Shown here: piece by piece, positions 8,400-16,638 of the stretch
How the letters are laid out: the number at the start of each line of letters is the position of its first letter
Numbering within the stretch: the stretch's first letter is position 1
DNA from: Flagellimonas olearia
Lineage (GTDB): Bacteria > Bacteroidota > Bacteroidia > Flavobacteriales > Flavobacteriaceae
Assembly: GCF_009184425.1 (NCBI RefSeq)
Contig: NZ_WELG01000001.1
Coordinates: 661,033-725,032, forward strand
Length of the DNA stretch: 64,000 bases
Direction: 5' to 3'
Notes under the pieces: generated by a model
The model's input: the letters and a program-made list of their open reading frames with translations, nothing else
The model's database searches: none
Told to the model about the DNA's origin: nothing
Program-made: the position numbers and the translations under genes

Positions 8400-9242
8400 A
8401 TGGAGCTTAAACAAACACTGAAAGAATTCACAAAACAGGGGCGAGGGCTTTTGGCGACAAACTACTATAATGTGGAAACCTTGCATGGCGTACTTAAGGC
8501 GGCATCGGATTTAAATGAACCCATTATTTTACAGCTGACCAAGAGTTCCATTGATTATATGGGACTTGAGACAGCAGTAAATTTAGGACGTTCCGGACTA
8601 AAACAGTTTGGCGTTACGGGTTGGATACACTTGGATCATGGAGGTTCCGTTGAGTTGGCCCATAGATGCCTGGATGCCGGATTTGATTCCGTGATGATCG
8701 ATGGAAGTGAGCTCCCATTTGAAGAAAATGTGGCCATGGCACAGGAAGTAGTGGAATTGGCCAAACAATACAAGGCCCATGTAGAGGCCGAACTGGGTTT
8801 TGTGGCCAAATTGGGTCAATCTACAGAAGGAGCAGGTTTCACCCAACCCGGTGAAGCCAAGGATTTTGTGGAACAAACCGGGGTTGATGCCTTGGCCATT
8901 GCCATTGGAACGGCCCATGGATTTTACAAGAGCGAGCCCAAGTTGCAGTTGGAGCTTTTAAAGGAAATTGCAGCGATTACCCCTTCAACCTTGGTGTTGC
9001 ACGGTAGTTCGGGTGTACCCCATGATCAGGTGCAAAAAGCCATATCCTTGGGGATATGCAAGATCAACCTCGCTACGGAAATCAAGAATATCTTCATGAA
9101 AACGCTCCAGGAAAGATTAAGGAGCAATGAGGAAATAGACCTTAGGAAAGTCTTTCCTGTGGCAACCAATGCTGTCACGGAATTAGTGAAGACCAAACTA
9201 TTGATGGTAAAGAACGAAAACCATGCTACGACCATTCTTTGA
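8400..9242 (+). CDS. class II tagatose/fructose-bisphosphate aldolase
   Basis: 280 residues, the size of KbaY/GatY-type zinc aldolases. Motifs: NYYNVETLHGVL at 21-32, IHLDHGG at 76-82 (catalytic Asp79, zinc-binding His80), AELGFVAKLGQ (about 130), AIGTAHGFYK (zinc His about 173) and VLHGSSGVP (zinc His about 200). It cleaves a ketohexose bisphosphate into dihydroxyacetone phosphate and glyceraldehyde-3-phosphate. With AgaS and a hexose-phosphate kinase just upstream, tagatose-1,6-bisphosphate is the likely substrate. The family cannot be separated from fructose-bisphosphate aldolases by eye. Its last 20 bp overlap the amidohydrolase gene. Confidence 0.85.
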   Translation: MELKQTLKEFTKQGRGLLATNYYNVETLHGVLKAASDLNEPIILQLTKSSIDYMGLETAVNLGRSGLKQFGVTGWIHLDHGGSVELAHRCLDAGFDSVMIDGSELPFEENVAMAQEVVELAKQYKAHVEAELGFVAKLGQSTEGAGFTQPGEAKDFVEQTGVDALAIAIGTAHGFYKSEPKLQLELLKEIAAITPSTLVLHGSSGVPHDQVQKAISLGICKINLATEIKNIFMKTLQERLRSNEEIDLRKVFPVATNAVTELVKTKLLMVKNENHATTIL

Positions 9243-10218
9243 TGCCCATGTGCATCTGAATACAGAAAGTGGGGAAAAGATGAAAATGGCCTTAGGCCAT
9301 GACGCCTATTTTTTGTCCATAAATACAGAGGTCCCTTTCTTTCCTTCTTTAACAAAACAGGAAGATATGGTCCATTCCTTAAACGCAACTTTTGGAGATC
9401 GTGCTGTGTATATCTGTTCCTTTGATATGGAACGATGGGGGAAGGAGGACTGGTTGACCAGTGTATTGAACCAAATCCAGAAGGGTATCGCCCGTGGGGC
9501 GAAGGGAGTAAAGATGTGGAAAAATATTGGCATGGATGCCGAACTCCGGGATGAGAATGGAAATTTTCTCATGCTGGACCACCCTGCATTCGATCCCATT
9601 TATGAATACATTCAGGCCAATGATTTGGTTCTTATCGGCCATCAAGGGGAACCCAAGAATTGCTGGCTGCCCTTGGATGAGATGACCGTGGATTCGGACC
9701 GCAACTATTTTAGTGCGCATCCTGAGTACCATATGTACCTTAACCCCGAGTATCCCTCTTATGAAGCCCAGATTGAGGCGAGGGACAATATACTTAGGCG
9801 TCACCCCAAATTAAAATTTGTGGGCTTGCACCTTTTTAGTCTGGAATGGAATCTGGATGAGGTGGCCAAACGGTTGGATGATTTTCCAGAGACCATGACC
9901 GACTTGGCGGAGCGAATTTGCCATGTACAATATCAAGCATTGGAAGACCGTGAAGGGGTGAGGGATTTTTTTATCAAATACCAGGACAGGGTCATTTATG
10001 GGACAGATGTGATTGATGATGGTTCCCTATCTGGTAAGGAAGTGGCAGATAGATTGGAACACTTATGGAAATTCCACTGGGAGTTCTTTGCAACGGACAA
10101 TACCATGGAAGCACCGGAATTCAAGGGAAAATTTAAAGGCTTGGCCTTGCCCGAGACGGTGCTTGAAAAGATTTTTTATACAAACGCTGTCAAAACCTAT
10201 GGGAAGCCAGGGAATTGA
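9223..10218 (+). CDS. metal-dependent amidohydrolase (amidohydrolase 2 type)
   Basis: 331 residues folding as a TIM-barrel amidohydrolase: FDAHVHLN at 6-13 (metal His9 and His11), a lysine-containing GVKMWKNIGM segment, LIGHQGEP (about 137), FVGLHLFSLEWN (about 200) and IYGTDVIDDG (Asp about 263). No signal peptide, so cytoplasmic. It is not NagA-like in length or motif spacing, so calling it the missing GalNAc-6-phosphate deacetylase would be speculation. Lactone or ester hydrolysis is equally possible. It overlaps the aldolase by 20 bp, so it belongs to the pathway operon. Confidence 0.8.
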   Translation: MLRPFFDAHVHLNTESGEKMKMALGHDAYFLSINTEVPFFPSLTKQEDMVHSLNATFGDRAVYICSFDMERWGKEDWLTSVLNQIQKGIARGAKGVKMWKNIGMDAELRDENGNFLMLDHPAFDPIYEYIQANDLVLIGHQGEPKNCWLPLDEMTVDSDRNYFSAHPEYHMYLNPEYPSYEAQIEARDNILRRHPKLKFVGLHLFSLEWNLDEVAKRLDDFPETMTDLAERICHVQYQALEDREGVRDFFIKYQDRVIYGTDVIDDGSLSGKEVADRLEHLWKFHWEFFATDNTMEAPEFKGKFKGLALPETVLEKIFYTNAVKTYGKPGN

Positions 10219-10237
10219 TGGACTAAAACTCAATCTT

Positions 10238-11683
10238 ATGAAAAACAACAGGAGAAATTTTATACGCTCAGTCTCCATAGCGGGAATTGGCGTTGTCGGT
10301 GCCAATGCACTGGTTTCTTGCAAGAATGAATCTTCATCATCGGCTACCGGGGCGGGAACTGCTACATCGGTCAAGGATTATGGGAAACAGATTTTTAATA
10401 TGTCCGGATATGCGGCTCCAGCATTGGAGACCGTTCGGGTTGGATTTATAGGATTGGGAATGAGAGGCCCGGCTGCTGTCGGGCGCATCAGACTTATTGA
10501 AGGCGTTGAAATAAAGGGTCTCTGCGATTTGGTTCCTGAAAAAGTGGAAAAGGCCAAAAAAATATTGGAAGATACCACGCATACCCCCGATACCTATTCC
10601 GGTAGTGAGGAGGTTTGGAAAGAGATGTGTGATCGTGATGATATCGACCTGATCTATATTGCCACTCCTTGGGCACTGCACACCCCTATGGCCGTATATG
10701 CCATGGAAGCTGGTAAACATGTTGCCGTTGAGGTTCCAGCGGCCAAGACCATAGACGAATGCTGGCAGCTGGTGGAAACTTCCGAGAAAACCAAGAAGCA
10801 TTGCATGATGCTGGAAAATTGCTGCTATGATTTCTTTGAACTATTGACCTTGAATATGGCCAGACAAGGATTCTTTGGGGACATTATCCATGGTGAAGGA
10901 GCCTATATCCATGATTTGGTGGGCCTCAACTTCAATAAGGAAACCGGATATGAGGATATGTGGCGTTTAAAGGAAAATGCCACTCGTAATGGAAGTTTGT
11001 ATCCTACCCACGGCTTGGGTCCCATCTGCCAGGTCATGAACATCAACCGGGGAGATAATATGGACTACCTTACCTCATTATCCACGAATGATTTCACCAT
11101 GCATCAAAAAGCGGTGGAACTGGCCAAGGAAGATTCTTTCTTCCAAGAATATACCGATGCTGCCTTTAGGGGTAATATGAACACCACCTTGGTCAAGACC
11201 AAAAAAGGAAAGAGCATCATGATCCAGCACGATGTAAGCTCACCCAGACCGTATTCCAGGATACATTTGGTGAGCGGTACCAAAGGTATTGCCCGTAAAT
11301 GGCCCGAACCATCCAGGGTGGCCACTGGGCATTCTTGGTTCACAGAGGAGGAAATGAAGGCCTTGGAAGAACAGTACACCCCTAAGATTGTGAAGAAAGT
11401 GGGGGAAATGGCCAAAAAAGTAGGAGGCCATGGAGGAATGGACTTTATGATGGATTGGAGGCTTATCGACTGTTTAAGAAATGGACTTCCTTTGGATCAA
11501 GATGTGTATGATGCAGCACTTTGGAGCGCTGTTGCTCCTTTAAGCGAGCAATCCGTTGCCAATAGGTCGCAATCCATTGATGTTCCAGACTTTACCCGAG
11601 GTAGTTGGGAAAGCAATGCCCCAGTGGATATTTCTTTGGAGAAGGGAGCCACTACAGGGGTCAATATGAGCGTCTTAGGATAG
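10238..11683 (+). CDS. Tat-exported GH109-type / Gfo/Idh/MocA family lipoprotein
   Basis: The ATG at 10238 gives a twin-arginine signal (NNRRNFIRSVSIAGIG) with a lipobox-like LVSC, so the 481-residue product is probably exported folded, with its NAD cofactor, and lipidated. The longer open frame upstream overlaps the amidohydrolase and lacks a signal. The Rossmann fold starts at GFIGLGMRG. CDL, ATPWALHTPM, AVEVPAAKT, MLENCCYD and YPTHGLGP follow the pattern of glycoside hydrolase family 109, whose founding members remove terminal alpha-N-acetylgalactosamine using NAD+. This fits the galactosamine pathway genes upstream. A true oxidoreductase activity cannot be excluded by sequence reading. 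Confidence 0.8.
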   Translation: MKNNRRNFIRSVSIAGIGVVGANALVSCKNESSSSATGAGTATSVKDYGKQIFNMSGYAAPALETVRVGFIGLGMRGPAAVGRIRLIEGVEIKGLCDLVPEKVEKAKKILEDTTHTPDTYSGSEEVWKEMCDRDDIDLIYIATPWALHTPMAVYAMEAGKHVAVEVPAAKTIDECWQLVETSEKTKKHCMMLENCCYDFFELLTLNMARQGFFGDIIHGEGAYIHDLVGLNFNKETGYEDMWRLKENATRNGSLYPTHGLGPICQVMNINRGDNMDYLTSLSTNDFTMHQKAVELAKEDSFFQEYTDAAFRGNMNTTLVKTKKGKSIMIQHDVSSPRPYSRIHLVSGTKGIARKWPEPSRVATGHSWFTEEEMKALEEQYTPKIVKKVGEMAKKVGGHGGMDFMMDWRLIDCLRNGLPLDQDVYDAALWSAVAPLSEQSVANRSQSIDVPDFTRGSWESNAPVDISLEKGATTGVNMSVLG

Positions 11684-11718
11684 CTTTTCAATCAGGATTA
11701 ATGCCAATAGGCGGTTTT

Positions 11719-11745
11719 TTGGTTATAAGATTAAAGTTATATTTG
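11719..11745 (+). promoter_or_regulatory. Bacteroidetes-type promoter for the DeoR regulator
   Basis: TATATTTG at 11738-11745 matches the TAnnTTTG -7 box exactly. A TTG at 11719-11721 can serve as -33 element, though the 16-bp spacer is a little short. Start of transcription would be near 11752, about 26 bp before the ATG. This would let the regulator be expressed separately from the catabolic operon. Confidence 0.45.
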
Positions 11746-11777
11746 CCTTTGTAGCTAACCATAGGCAATAAATTTTG

Positions 11778-12536
11778 ATGAAAAAAACTGCATACCGTAG
11801 GGCGAAAATCCTTGAGGAACTCGATAAGGATGGCCAAGTAAATGTCAATATGCTCAGCAAACTCTTTGGTGTCAGTGAAGTCACCATTAGGAATGATCTG
11901 GACAAATTAGAGAAGAACAATTTATTGGTCAGGGCCCATGGAGGGGCATTCAAATCCAACAACCTTATTCTAACCTTCAGTCAGAAGAAAAAACTGAATA
12001 TGGAAGTGAAGACCCGGATTGGAAGAAAAGCCGCCTCACTTATAGAAGAAGGAGATACCATTCTCTTGGATTCTGGAACGACCACTTTTGAGATTTCAAG
12101 GTTTTTGCGAGACTTTCAAAAGCTCACCGTAATCACCAATGCGTTGGACATTGTGAACAACTTGGCCCAGCAAGACAATTTGGAAGTGTTCATGCCTGGA
12201 GGATATCTCAAGGAATTTTCAATGTCCTTGGTAGGGCCGTTGGCCGAACGTAACCTGAAACAATTGTCCTGTAACAAGCTGTTCTTGGGGGTGGATAGCA
12301 TTAAACCGGATAAAGGCGTATTTACCCACCATATTGAAGAGGCCCAGTTGAACCAGCTGATGATCAATCTTACCGAAGAGGTGATTCTGGTTTCCGATAG
12401 CTCCAAATTTTCCAAATCGGGAATGGCATTTATCTGTGAATGCGATCACATCCATAAATTGATCACGGACAATGGCATTTCGGATGAGCACTTAAAAGCC
12501 TTGGAAAAACATAATGTGGAAGTGATAGTGGTATAA
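11778..12536 (+). CDS. DeoR family transcriptional regulator, AgaR-like
   Basis: 252 residues. N-terminal DeoR helix-turn-helix (RAKILEELDKDGQVNVNMLSKLFGVSEVTIRNDLDKLE, described here by position 9-46, ends in the VTIRNDL recognition helix) followed by the RAHGGA linker. The C-terminal sensor domain has GDTILLDSGTTTFEI, NALDIVNNL and FLGVDSI motifs, typical for regulators that sense phosphorylated sugars. I use the ATG at 11778 and not the TTG at 11775. Its place at the end of the amino-sugar cluster, and the TTTC-repeat element before agaS, suggest it represses that operon. Confidence 0.85.
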   Translation: MKKTAYRRAKILEELDKDGQVNVNMLSKLFGVSEVTIRNDLDKLEKNNLLVRAHGGAFKSNNLILTFSQKKKLNMEVKTRIGRKAASLIEEGDTILLDSGTTTFEISRFLRDFQKLTVITNALDIVNNLAQQDNLEVFMPGGYLKEFSMSLVGPLAERNLKQLSCNKLFLGVDSIKPDKGVFTHHIEEAQLNQLMINLTEEVILVSDSSKFSKSGMAFICECDHIHKLITDNGISDEHLKALEKHNVEVIVV

Positions 12537-12556
12537 GCCCTTCAACAACATAATAC

Positions 12557-12580
12557 AAAAGCCCCATTAATGGGGCTTTT
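12557..12580. terminator. bidirectional intrinsic terminator
   Basis: A perfect 24-bp palindrome, with arms AAAAGCCCCATT and AATGGGGCTTTT and T-runs on both strands. It lies between the converging DeoR gene (stop 12536) and the serine hydrolase gene (stop 12606), so it can end transcription from both sides. Confidence 0.85.
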
Positions 12581-12605
12581 TACTTTTTTGATATTTCTTA
12601 CGGAA

Positions 12606-13685
12606 TCATTTGAGGGTGTCGTCAAAAATTTCGGCGGCCTTTTGGGCTGCTTTTAAACGCACACTGGAGGAGTTCCTCCGGCCATAAATGGCTTTCGTCT
12701 TGAAGGCCAAAACCGTCTCTATGGCAGGATATACCGTTATGTTCTGGCCCATGGCCCCTTTGGCAGAATAGGCTCCTTCAAAACGAGGGTCATCCACAGT
12801 TTGCCATAGCCACCACATATATCCGTAGCCATAATTGATGCCTGTTCCCTGGAAAACGGGAACATTGCGGTTGAGTTCTTCATGTGAGGTGCGGGATTTC
12901 AACATTTCATTTACCCAAGATTCGCTGAGTACTTGGACATCTTTCCATTTGCCCTTGTTGAGCATCAGTAAGCCCAAACGGGCCATGTCACGGGTGGAAA
13001 ACCACATGGGATAGGCTAGATATTTTGAAATGGAAGTATTGCCTTCCTTTTGTTGTACGGAGCGGTCCCAATCCTGCATATGCAATGGGTTGGCCAGTTG
13101 GTGTTCTACCTCGTCGTAGATGTTGCGGCCGGTCTCTTTTTCAAAAATGTAGCCCGCTACATTAAAGTCCCAATTGCTGTACAGCCAATAGCTTCCGGGT
13201 TTTACCGAACCCCGCTTGGGGGCATACTCCTGCATGCCACCGGGATACCCTTCAGGATGATACACTCCTGATCGCGCAGAGATAATATCCTGGATGGTAG
13301 CGGTCTGTTCAATAGGGAGGATGCCTTCCACGTCATCTATGCCAAGTTCTTTGATCGTTTTATTGAGGCGGATAGTGCCATCTTCCACATATGGCCCGTA
13401 AAGCATGGACAACACACTTTTCCGACAAGAGGCAATATAACTGAGTTCCTCCAAATCGCCATATTCAAAAACTACCTTGCCCTTGTGAACAATCATGAGT
13501 CCGGTAATTTTGGTGCTATCGATAAGGTATTCTTGAAACGCCTGTGCCTTTGGATTTTGCCAAGCCATGGCTTCTTCTGGACTTGCTTTGTGCCATACGC
13601 GGTCCGGGAACTCTTGTGCCTCAAGAGCAAAGCATGCGAGTATAAAGAAAGCCGTGAAGACTTTGTTGAGGTCAGTTGTTTTCAT
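12606..13685 (-). CDS. secreted S12-type serine hydrolase (beta-lactamase fold)
   Basis: 359 residues with an N-terminal signal peptide (FTAFFILACFALEAQ). The SxxK nucleophile motif is SCRK in YIASCRKSVLSM (about 86-89), and the YxN motif is YSN in SYWLYSNWDFNVAGY (about 164). The third motif region lies near KGAMGQNITV. The S12 family includes class C beta-lactamases, DD-carboxypeptidases, D-aminopeptidases and esterases. Last gene of a five-gene operon for D-amino acid compounds, so a D-peptide or D-amino acid ester substrate is likely by context. 6 bp separate it from the preceding gene. Confidence 0.8.
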   Translation of the reverse strand: MKTTDLNKVFTAFFILACFALEAQEFPDRVWHKASPEEAMAWQNPKAQAFQEYLIDSTKITGLMIVHKGKVVFEYGDLEELSYIASCRKSVLSMLYGPYVEDGTIRLNKTIKELGIDDVEGILPIEQTATIQDIISARSGVYHPEGYPGGMQEYAPKRGSVKPGSYWLYSNWDFNVAGYIFEKETGRNIYDEVEHQLANPLHMQDWDRSVQQKEGNTSISKYLAYPMWFSTRDMARLGLLMLNKGKWKDVQVLSESWVNEMLKSRTSHEELNRNVPVFQGTGINYGYGYMWWLWQTVDDPRFEGAYSAKGAMGQNITVYPAIETVLAFKTKAIYGRRNSSSVRLKAAQKAAEIFDDTLK

Positions 13686-13691
13686 ATTGAA

Positions 13692-15326
13692 TCATTCTGT
13701 TTTCTTGAACCAAAGGTTCCGAGCCCTGCCGTTGGATGCCCGCATACCTTTTATGTTTCCCGTATCATCTCTGATAAATGTTAGTACACTCAACGGATAC
13801 TCGCCCTCGAAGAGGTCTTTTTGCTTTTGATGGAGCTCTAATTTCCCATGCCGGATATGGTGGGCGTACAGTTGTCCATCTGAAAAATGGAGGGTATAGG
13901 CCGTTTGGATTTCAGGGGCGTAATATGTACCGACATACTCCTCTGCATTTTTTGGGTCCAACGCCACAGGGGAATATTTTTTAAAGACCAAGGGGGCGCC
14001 GCTATTGCGCTGCAAGGTCATTGTATTTCCATCAAAGGTGAGCACGGTTTTGTTTTCAGGGTCAACTGCCTCGAACCTATCGGAGTCCATGGGGATGAAT
14101 TTTGGACTTCCCCCAATCAAAAGTAGGGTATCCCCACTTACTTCAATTTTCTGCTCTTGAAGGGTAATATCATCCCAATATAAGCCTGCATAAGATTGCA
14201 TTTTGGCTTTTGAGACTCTTTTTAGAGACTTAGGTGCTGGTGAGTGGGACGGCTCTAAAAGAACTTCTGCAATTTTTGAAACCTTCGAAGCTGGGGACGC
14301 GCTGGAAAAATTGGTAAGTACTACAATACTCATTTCTTTTTCGGGAAACACGGCAACGTTGGAACGGAATCCGCCAATGGCCCCTCCGTGGGTAATCCGT
14401 TTTTCACCGAAAAGTTCATCCACATTCACCCCAAAGGCATATTGATTGGGACTGCCGTCATTCAAGGGGTCCATGGTTAACATGAGTTCGAATGCTTTTT
14501 CCCAACCAGAGATGGGTTCATAAAAGTTTTTCAAGTACCCTAAAAGATCATCGGTGGTGGTGTGCATGTTCCCGGAGCCTACATACCCCCAATATTCCAC
14601 GGCACGTTCAAAACCATCAACGGTGGGGAGGTACGAAGTTGCATTATTGGGCATAACCCGGTTGTATTGGTCTTCCACGTAGGTATTTTCCATTCCTAAG
14701 GGAACAAATACATCTTCCCGCATATAATCCACAAACGATTTGCCCGTGACTTTTTCAATAATGTTCGCCAAGAACATATAACCGGTGTTGCAATACAGGT
14801 ATTCCGCCCCGGGGTCAAAATTCAATTCTTGCTGATCTATAATGATTCGATCCAGGTCTGCATTGGTCTTGGCATCATCACCCCGCCATCCCGCCAAGGA
14901 AAAAAGGGCATGGAGGCTTCGTAGCCCACTGGTGTGGTGCAGCATATGGCGTATGGTGATTTTTTGCCCAAGGTTGGGCAATCCATCAATATAAAGGTCA
15001 ATGGTATCGTCCACAGATAGTTTGCCTTGTAGATGCAACAGAACAATCCCCAAGGCACTGAACTGTTTGGAAACCGATGCCACATTGAACTGGGTTCCCG
15101 GGGAATTCGGCACCAAATATTCCAAACTGGCCAAACCATACGCTTTGGAAAAAACTGTTTTATCCCCCTGCATTACGGCAATGGCCCCTCCGGGGTGGTT
15201 GGGACGGTTCCAGTCGAGGAACAGACTGTCAATCTGAGCTGTTTTATCCTCGGATAACTGGGCGAAAGCCATTCCATAAAATAGAAAAGTGACGAGGAAC
15301 AATGGAGTGTAAAAAGAACGTTTCAT
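13692..15326 (-). CDS. secreted S12-type serine hydrolase with C-terminal extension
   Basis: 544 residues with a signal peptide (LFLVTFLFYGMAFAQ). Catalytic motifs: SVSK in NVASVSKQFSALG (about 80-83), YCN in EYLYCNTGYMFL (about 162) and HGGAIGGF (about 315), the HxG motif of class C-like enzymes. Residues about 370-540 form a beta-rich C-terminal domain seen in many Bacteroidetes serine hydrolases and D-aminopeptidases (DmpB-like), which often regulates access to the active site. Periplasmic or surface-bound. Operon context (D-amino acid transaminase, D-acylase, M20 peptidase) points to D-residue peptides; a beta-lactamase role is less likely. Confidence 0.8.
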   Translation of the reverse strand: MKRSFYTPLFLVTFLFYGMAFAQLSEDKTAQIDSLFLDWNRPNHPGGAIAVMQGDKTVFSKAYGLASLEYLVPNSPGTQFNVASVSKQFSALGIVLLHLQGKLSVDDTIDLYIDGLPNLGQKITIRHMLHHTSGLRSLHALFSLAGWRGDDAKTNADLDRIIIDQQELNFDPGAEYLYCNTGYMFLANIIEKVTGKSFVDYMREDVFVPLGMENTYVEDQYNRVMPNNATSYLPTVDGFERAVEYWGYVGSGNMHTTTDDLLGYLKNFYEPISGWEKAFELMLTMDPLNDGSPNQYAFGVNVDELFGEKRITHGGAIGGFRSNVAVFPEKEMSIVVLTNFSSASPASKVSKIAEVLLEPSHSPAPKSLKRVSKAKMQSYAGLYWDDITLQEQKIEVSGDTLLLIGGSPKFIPMDSDRFEAVDPENKTVLTFDGNTMTLQRNSGAPLVFKKYSPVALDPKNAEEYVGTYYAPEIQTAYTLHFSDGQLYAHHIRHGKLELHQKQKDLFEGEYPLSVLTFIRDDTGNIKGMRASNGRARNLWFKKTE

Positions 15327-15330
15327 GGTA

Positions 15331-16629
15331 TTACTTTTTAAGTCCTGCTTCGGCCAAAGTGATCAATAGGGCCAGTTTAATGGATTCGGGCCCTGTTTCA
15401 TCATTCAGGTACCATTCGTGGAGGGAGTGTGCCCCTCCACCTTTACCGCCCCTGCCAATACATACGGAAGGAATTCCTTTGGACACGGGGATGTTGATGT
15501 TGGTTGAACCACGACCCAATTTGGGTTCCACTCCAAAGTATTCCGTGGCGGCCATTGCTCTTTGAATCAAGGGTAGGGAAGGGGAAAGCTCCCCGGAAGG
15601 ACGGTCTCCAATTTGGACCAATTCATAAGTGACCTCACCTCTTATACCGCTGGAATTATATTCGGAGATGGCCTCTTCTACGGAGGTCTTGAACAAACGT
15701 TCAGTTTCATCCAGATTCTTGGGATCTATTGCGCGCATATCAACTTCCATCCAAGATTCAAAGGGAATGGAGTTCACCGAGGTTCCTCCACCCATTCGGC
15801 CCACATTAAAACTAGTTTTTGGGATATTTCCCGAAGTATAGGCCCATGCATCGGATGAAAAGGTGGAGATGATCTTGCCCAGGGCATGGTGCGGATTGGC
15901 GAGGCCAAAATCGCCCCACGAATGGCCGCCCTTACCTCTAACAATTACTTTGTAGCGTTTGGAGCCCAGTCCGGCATTGCTGATTCGGCCAATATCACCA
16001 CCATCTATGGCAATCCAGGAGTCGATATCCAGTCCAGATTCGTTGAACAGATATTTCATGCCCCGAAGGTCTCCCAGACCTTCTTCACCTACGGTTCCAA
16101 CAATAAGCAGGTCTTTTTGGGTCTGGATTTCGGATTGGTTCATGGCTTTCAACAGACTGATGAGCATGGCAAGGCCACGGGTGTCATCCCCAATACCGGG
16201 AGCTTTTAGGGTATCACCTACTTTAGTGACCGTTGCATCGGTACCTTCCGGGAAAACCACATCCAAATGGGCATCCACTCCCACAAAACCGGATTCCCCT
16301 GAAGTTCCTTTCCGTAAACCGATAACGTTGCCCACCTTGTCGGTCCACAGACTGTCCACTCCAGCCGCAAGTAACATTTGGCCAAAAGCTTTACCTCTTT
16401 CCTCTTCTTTGAACGGAGGGGCCAAGATTTCAGTCAGGGTCACGAGATCTTTTGCGGTTTGATCTTCTTGTGAATCGATATGTCCAAAGGCAGTCTGCAC
16501 CTTTTTGGACTTGGCCAACTTGGCAATTTCTTTGGTATACTCCTTTTCGGTTTTGACACTCTGCTGTGCAGAAACACAGACAGATATCAGAGCAATGGCT
16601 ATGAAGGGAGCTTTTAAATATGATTTCAT
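15331..16629 (-). CDS. secreted M20 family metallopeptidase
   Basis: 432 residues with a signal peptide (FIAIALISVCVSAQ). M20 catalytic features: VDAHLDVVFPEG (metal His, catalytic Asp, about 119), APGIGDDTRGLAM (bridging Asp, about 149), GTVGEEGLGDLRG (general base Glu, metal Glu about 181) and a C-terminal GGGAHSLHEW (metal His). The dimerisation-domain signature GGHSWGDFGLANP is also present. Such enzymes cut small peptides or remove acyl groups from amino acids. Its export and operon suggest peptide trimming in the periplasm. Exact specificity cannot be read from sequence. Confidence 0.85.
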   Translation of the reverse strand: MKSYLKAPFIAIALISVCVSAQQSVKTEKEYTKEIAKLAKSKKVQTAFGHIDSQEDQTAKDLVTLTEILAPPFKEEERGKAFGQMLLAAGVDSLWTDKVGNVIGLRKGTSGESGFVGVDAHLDVVFPEGTDATVTKVGDTLKAPGIGDDTRGLAMLISLLKAMNQSEIQTQKDLLIVGTVGEEGLGDLRGMKYLFNESGLDIDSWIAIDGGDIGRISNAGLGSKRYKVIVRGKGGHSWGDFGLANPHHALGKIISTFSSDAWAYTSGNIPKTSFNVGRMGGGTSVNSIPFESWMEVDMRAIDPKNLDETERLFKTSVEEAISEYNSSGIRGEVTYELVQIGDRPSGELSPSLPLIQRAMAATEYFGVEPKLGRGSTNINIPVSKGIPSVCIGRGGKGGGAHSLHEWYLNDETGPESIKLALLITLAEAGLKK

Positions 16630-16638
16630 AGGTCTATT

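Noticed and set aside
10013-10237. Upstream extension of the GH109-type gene
   Set aside because: It overlaps the amidohydrolase gene completely and lacks a signal peptide; the ATG at 10238 gives a clean Tat signal.
12606-13685. Class C beta-lactamase
   Set aside because: SxxK and YxN are shared by many S12 enzymes; operon context favours a D-peptide or ester hydrolase, and resistance cannot be inferred.
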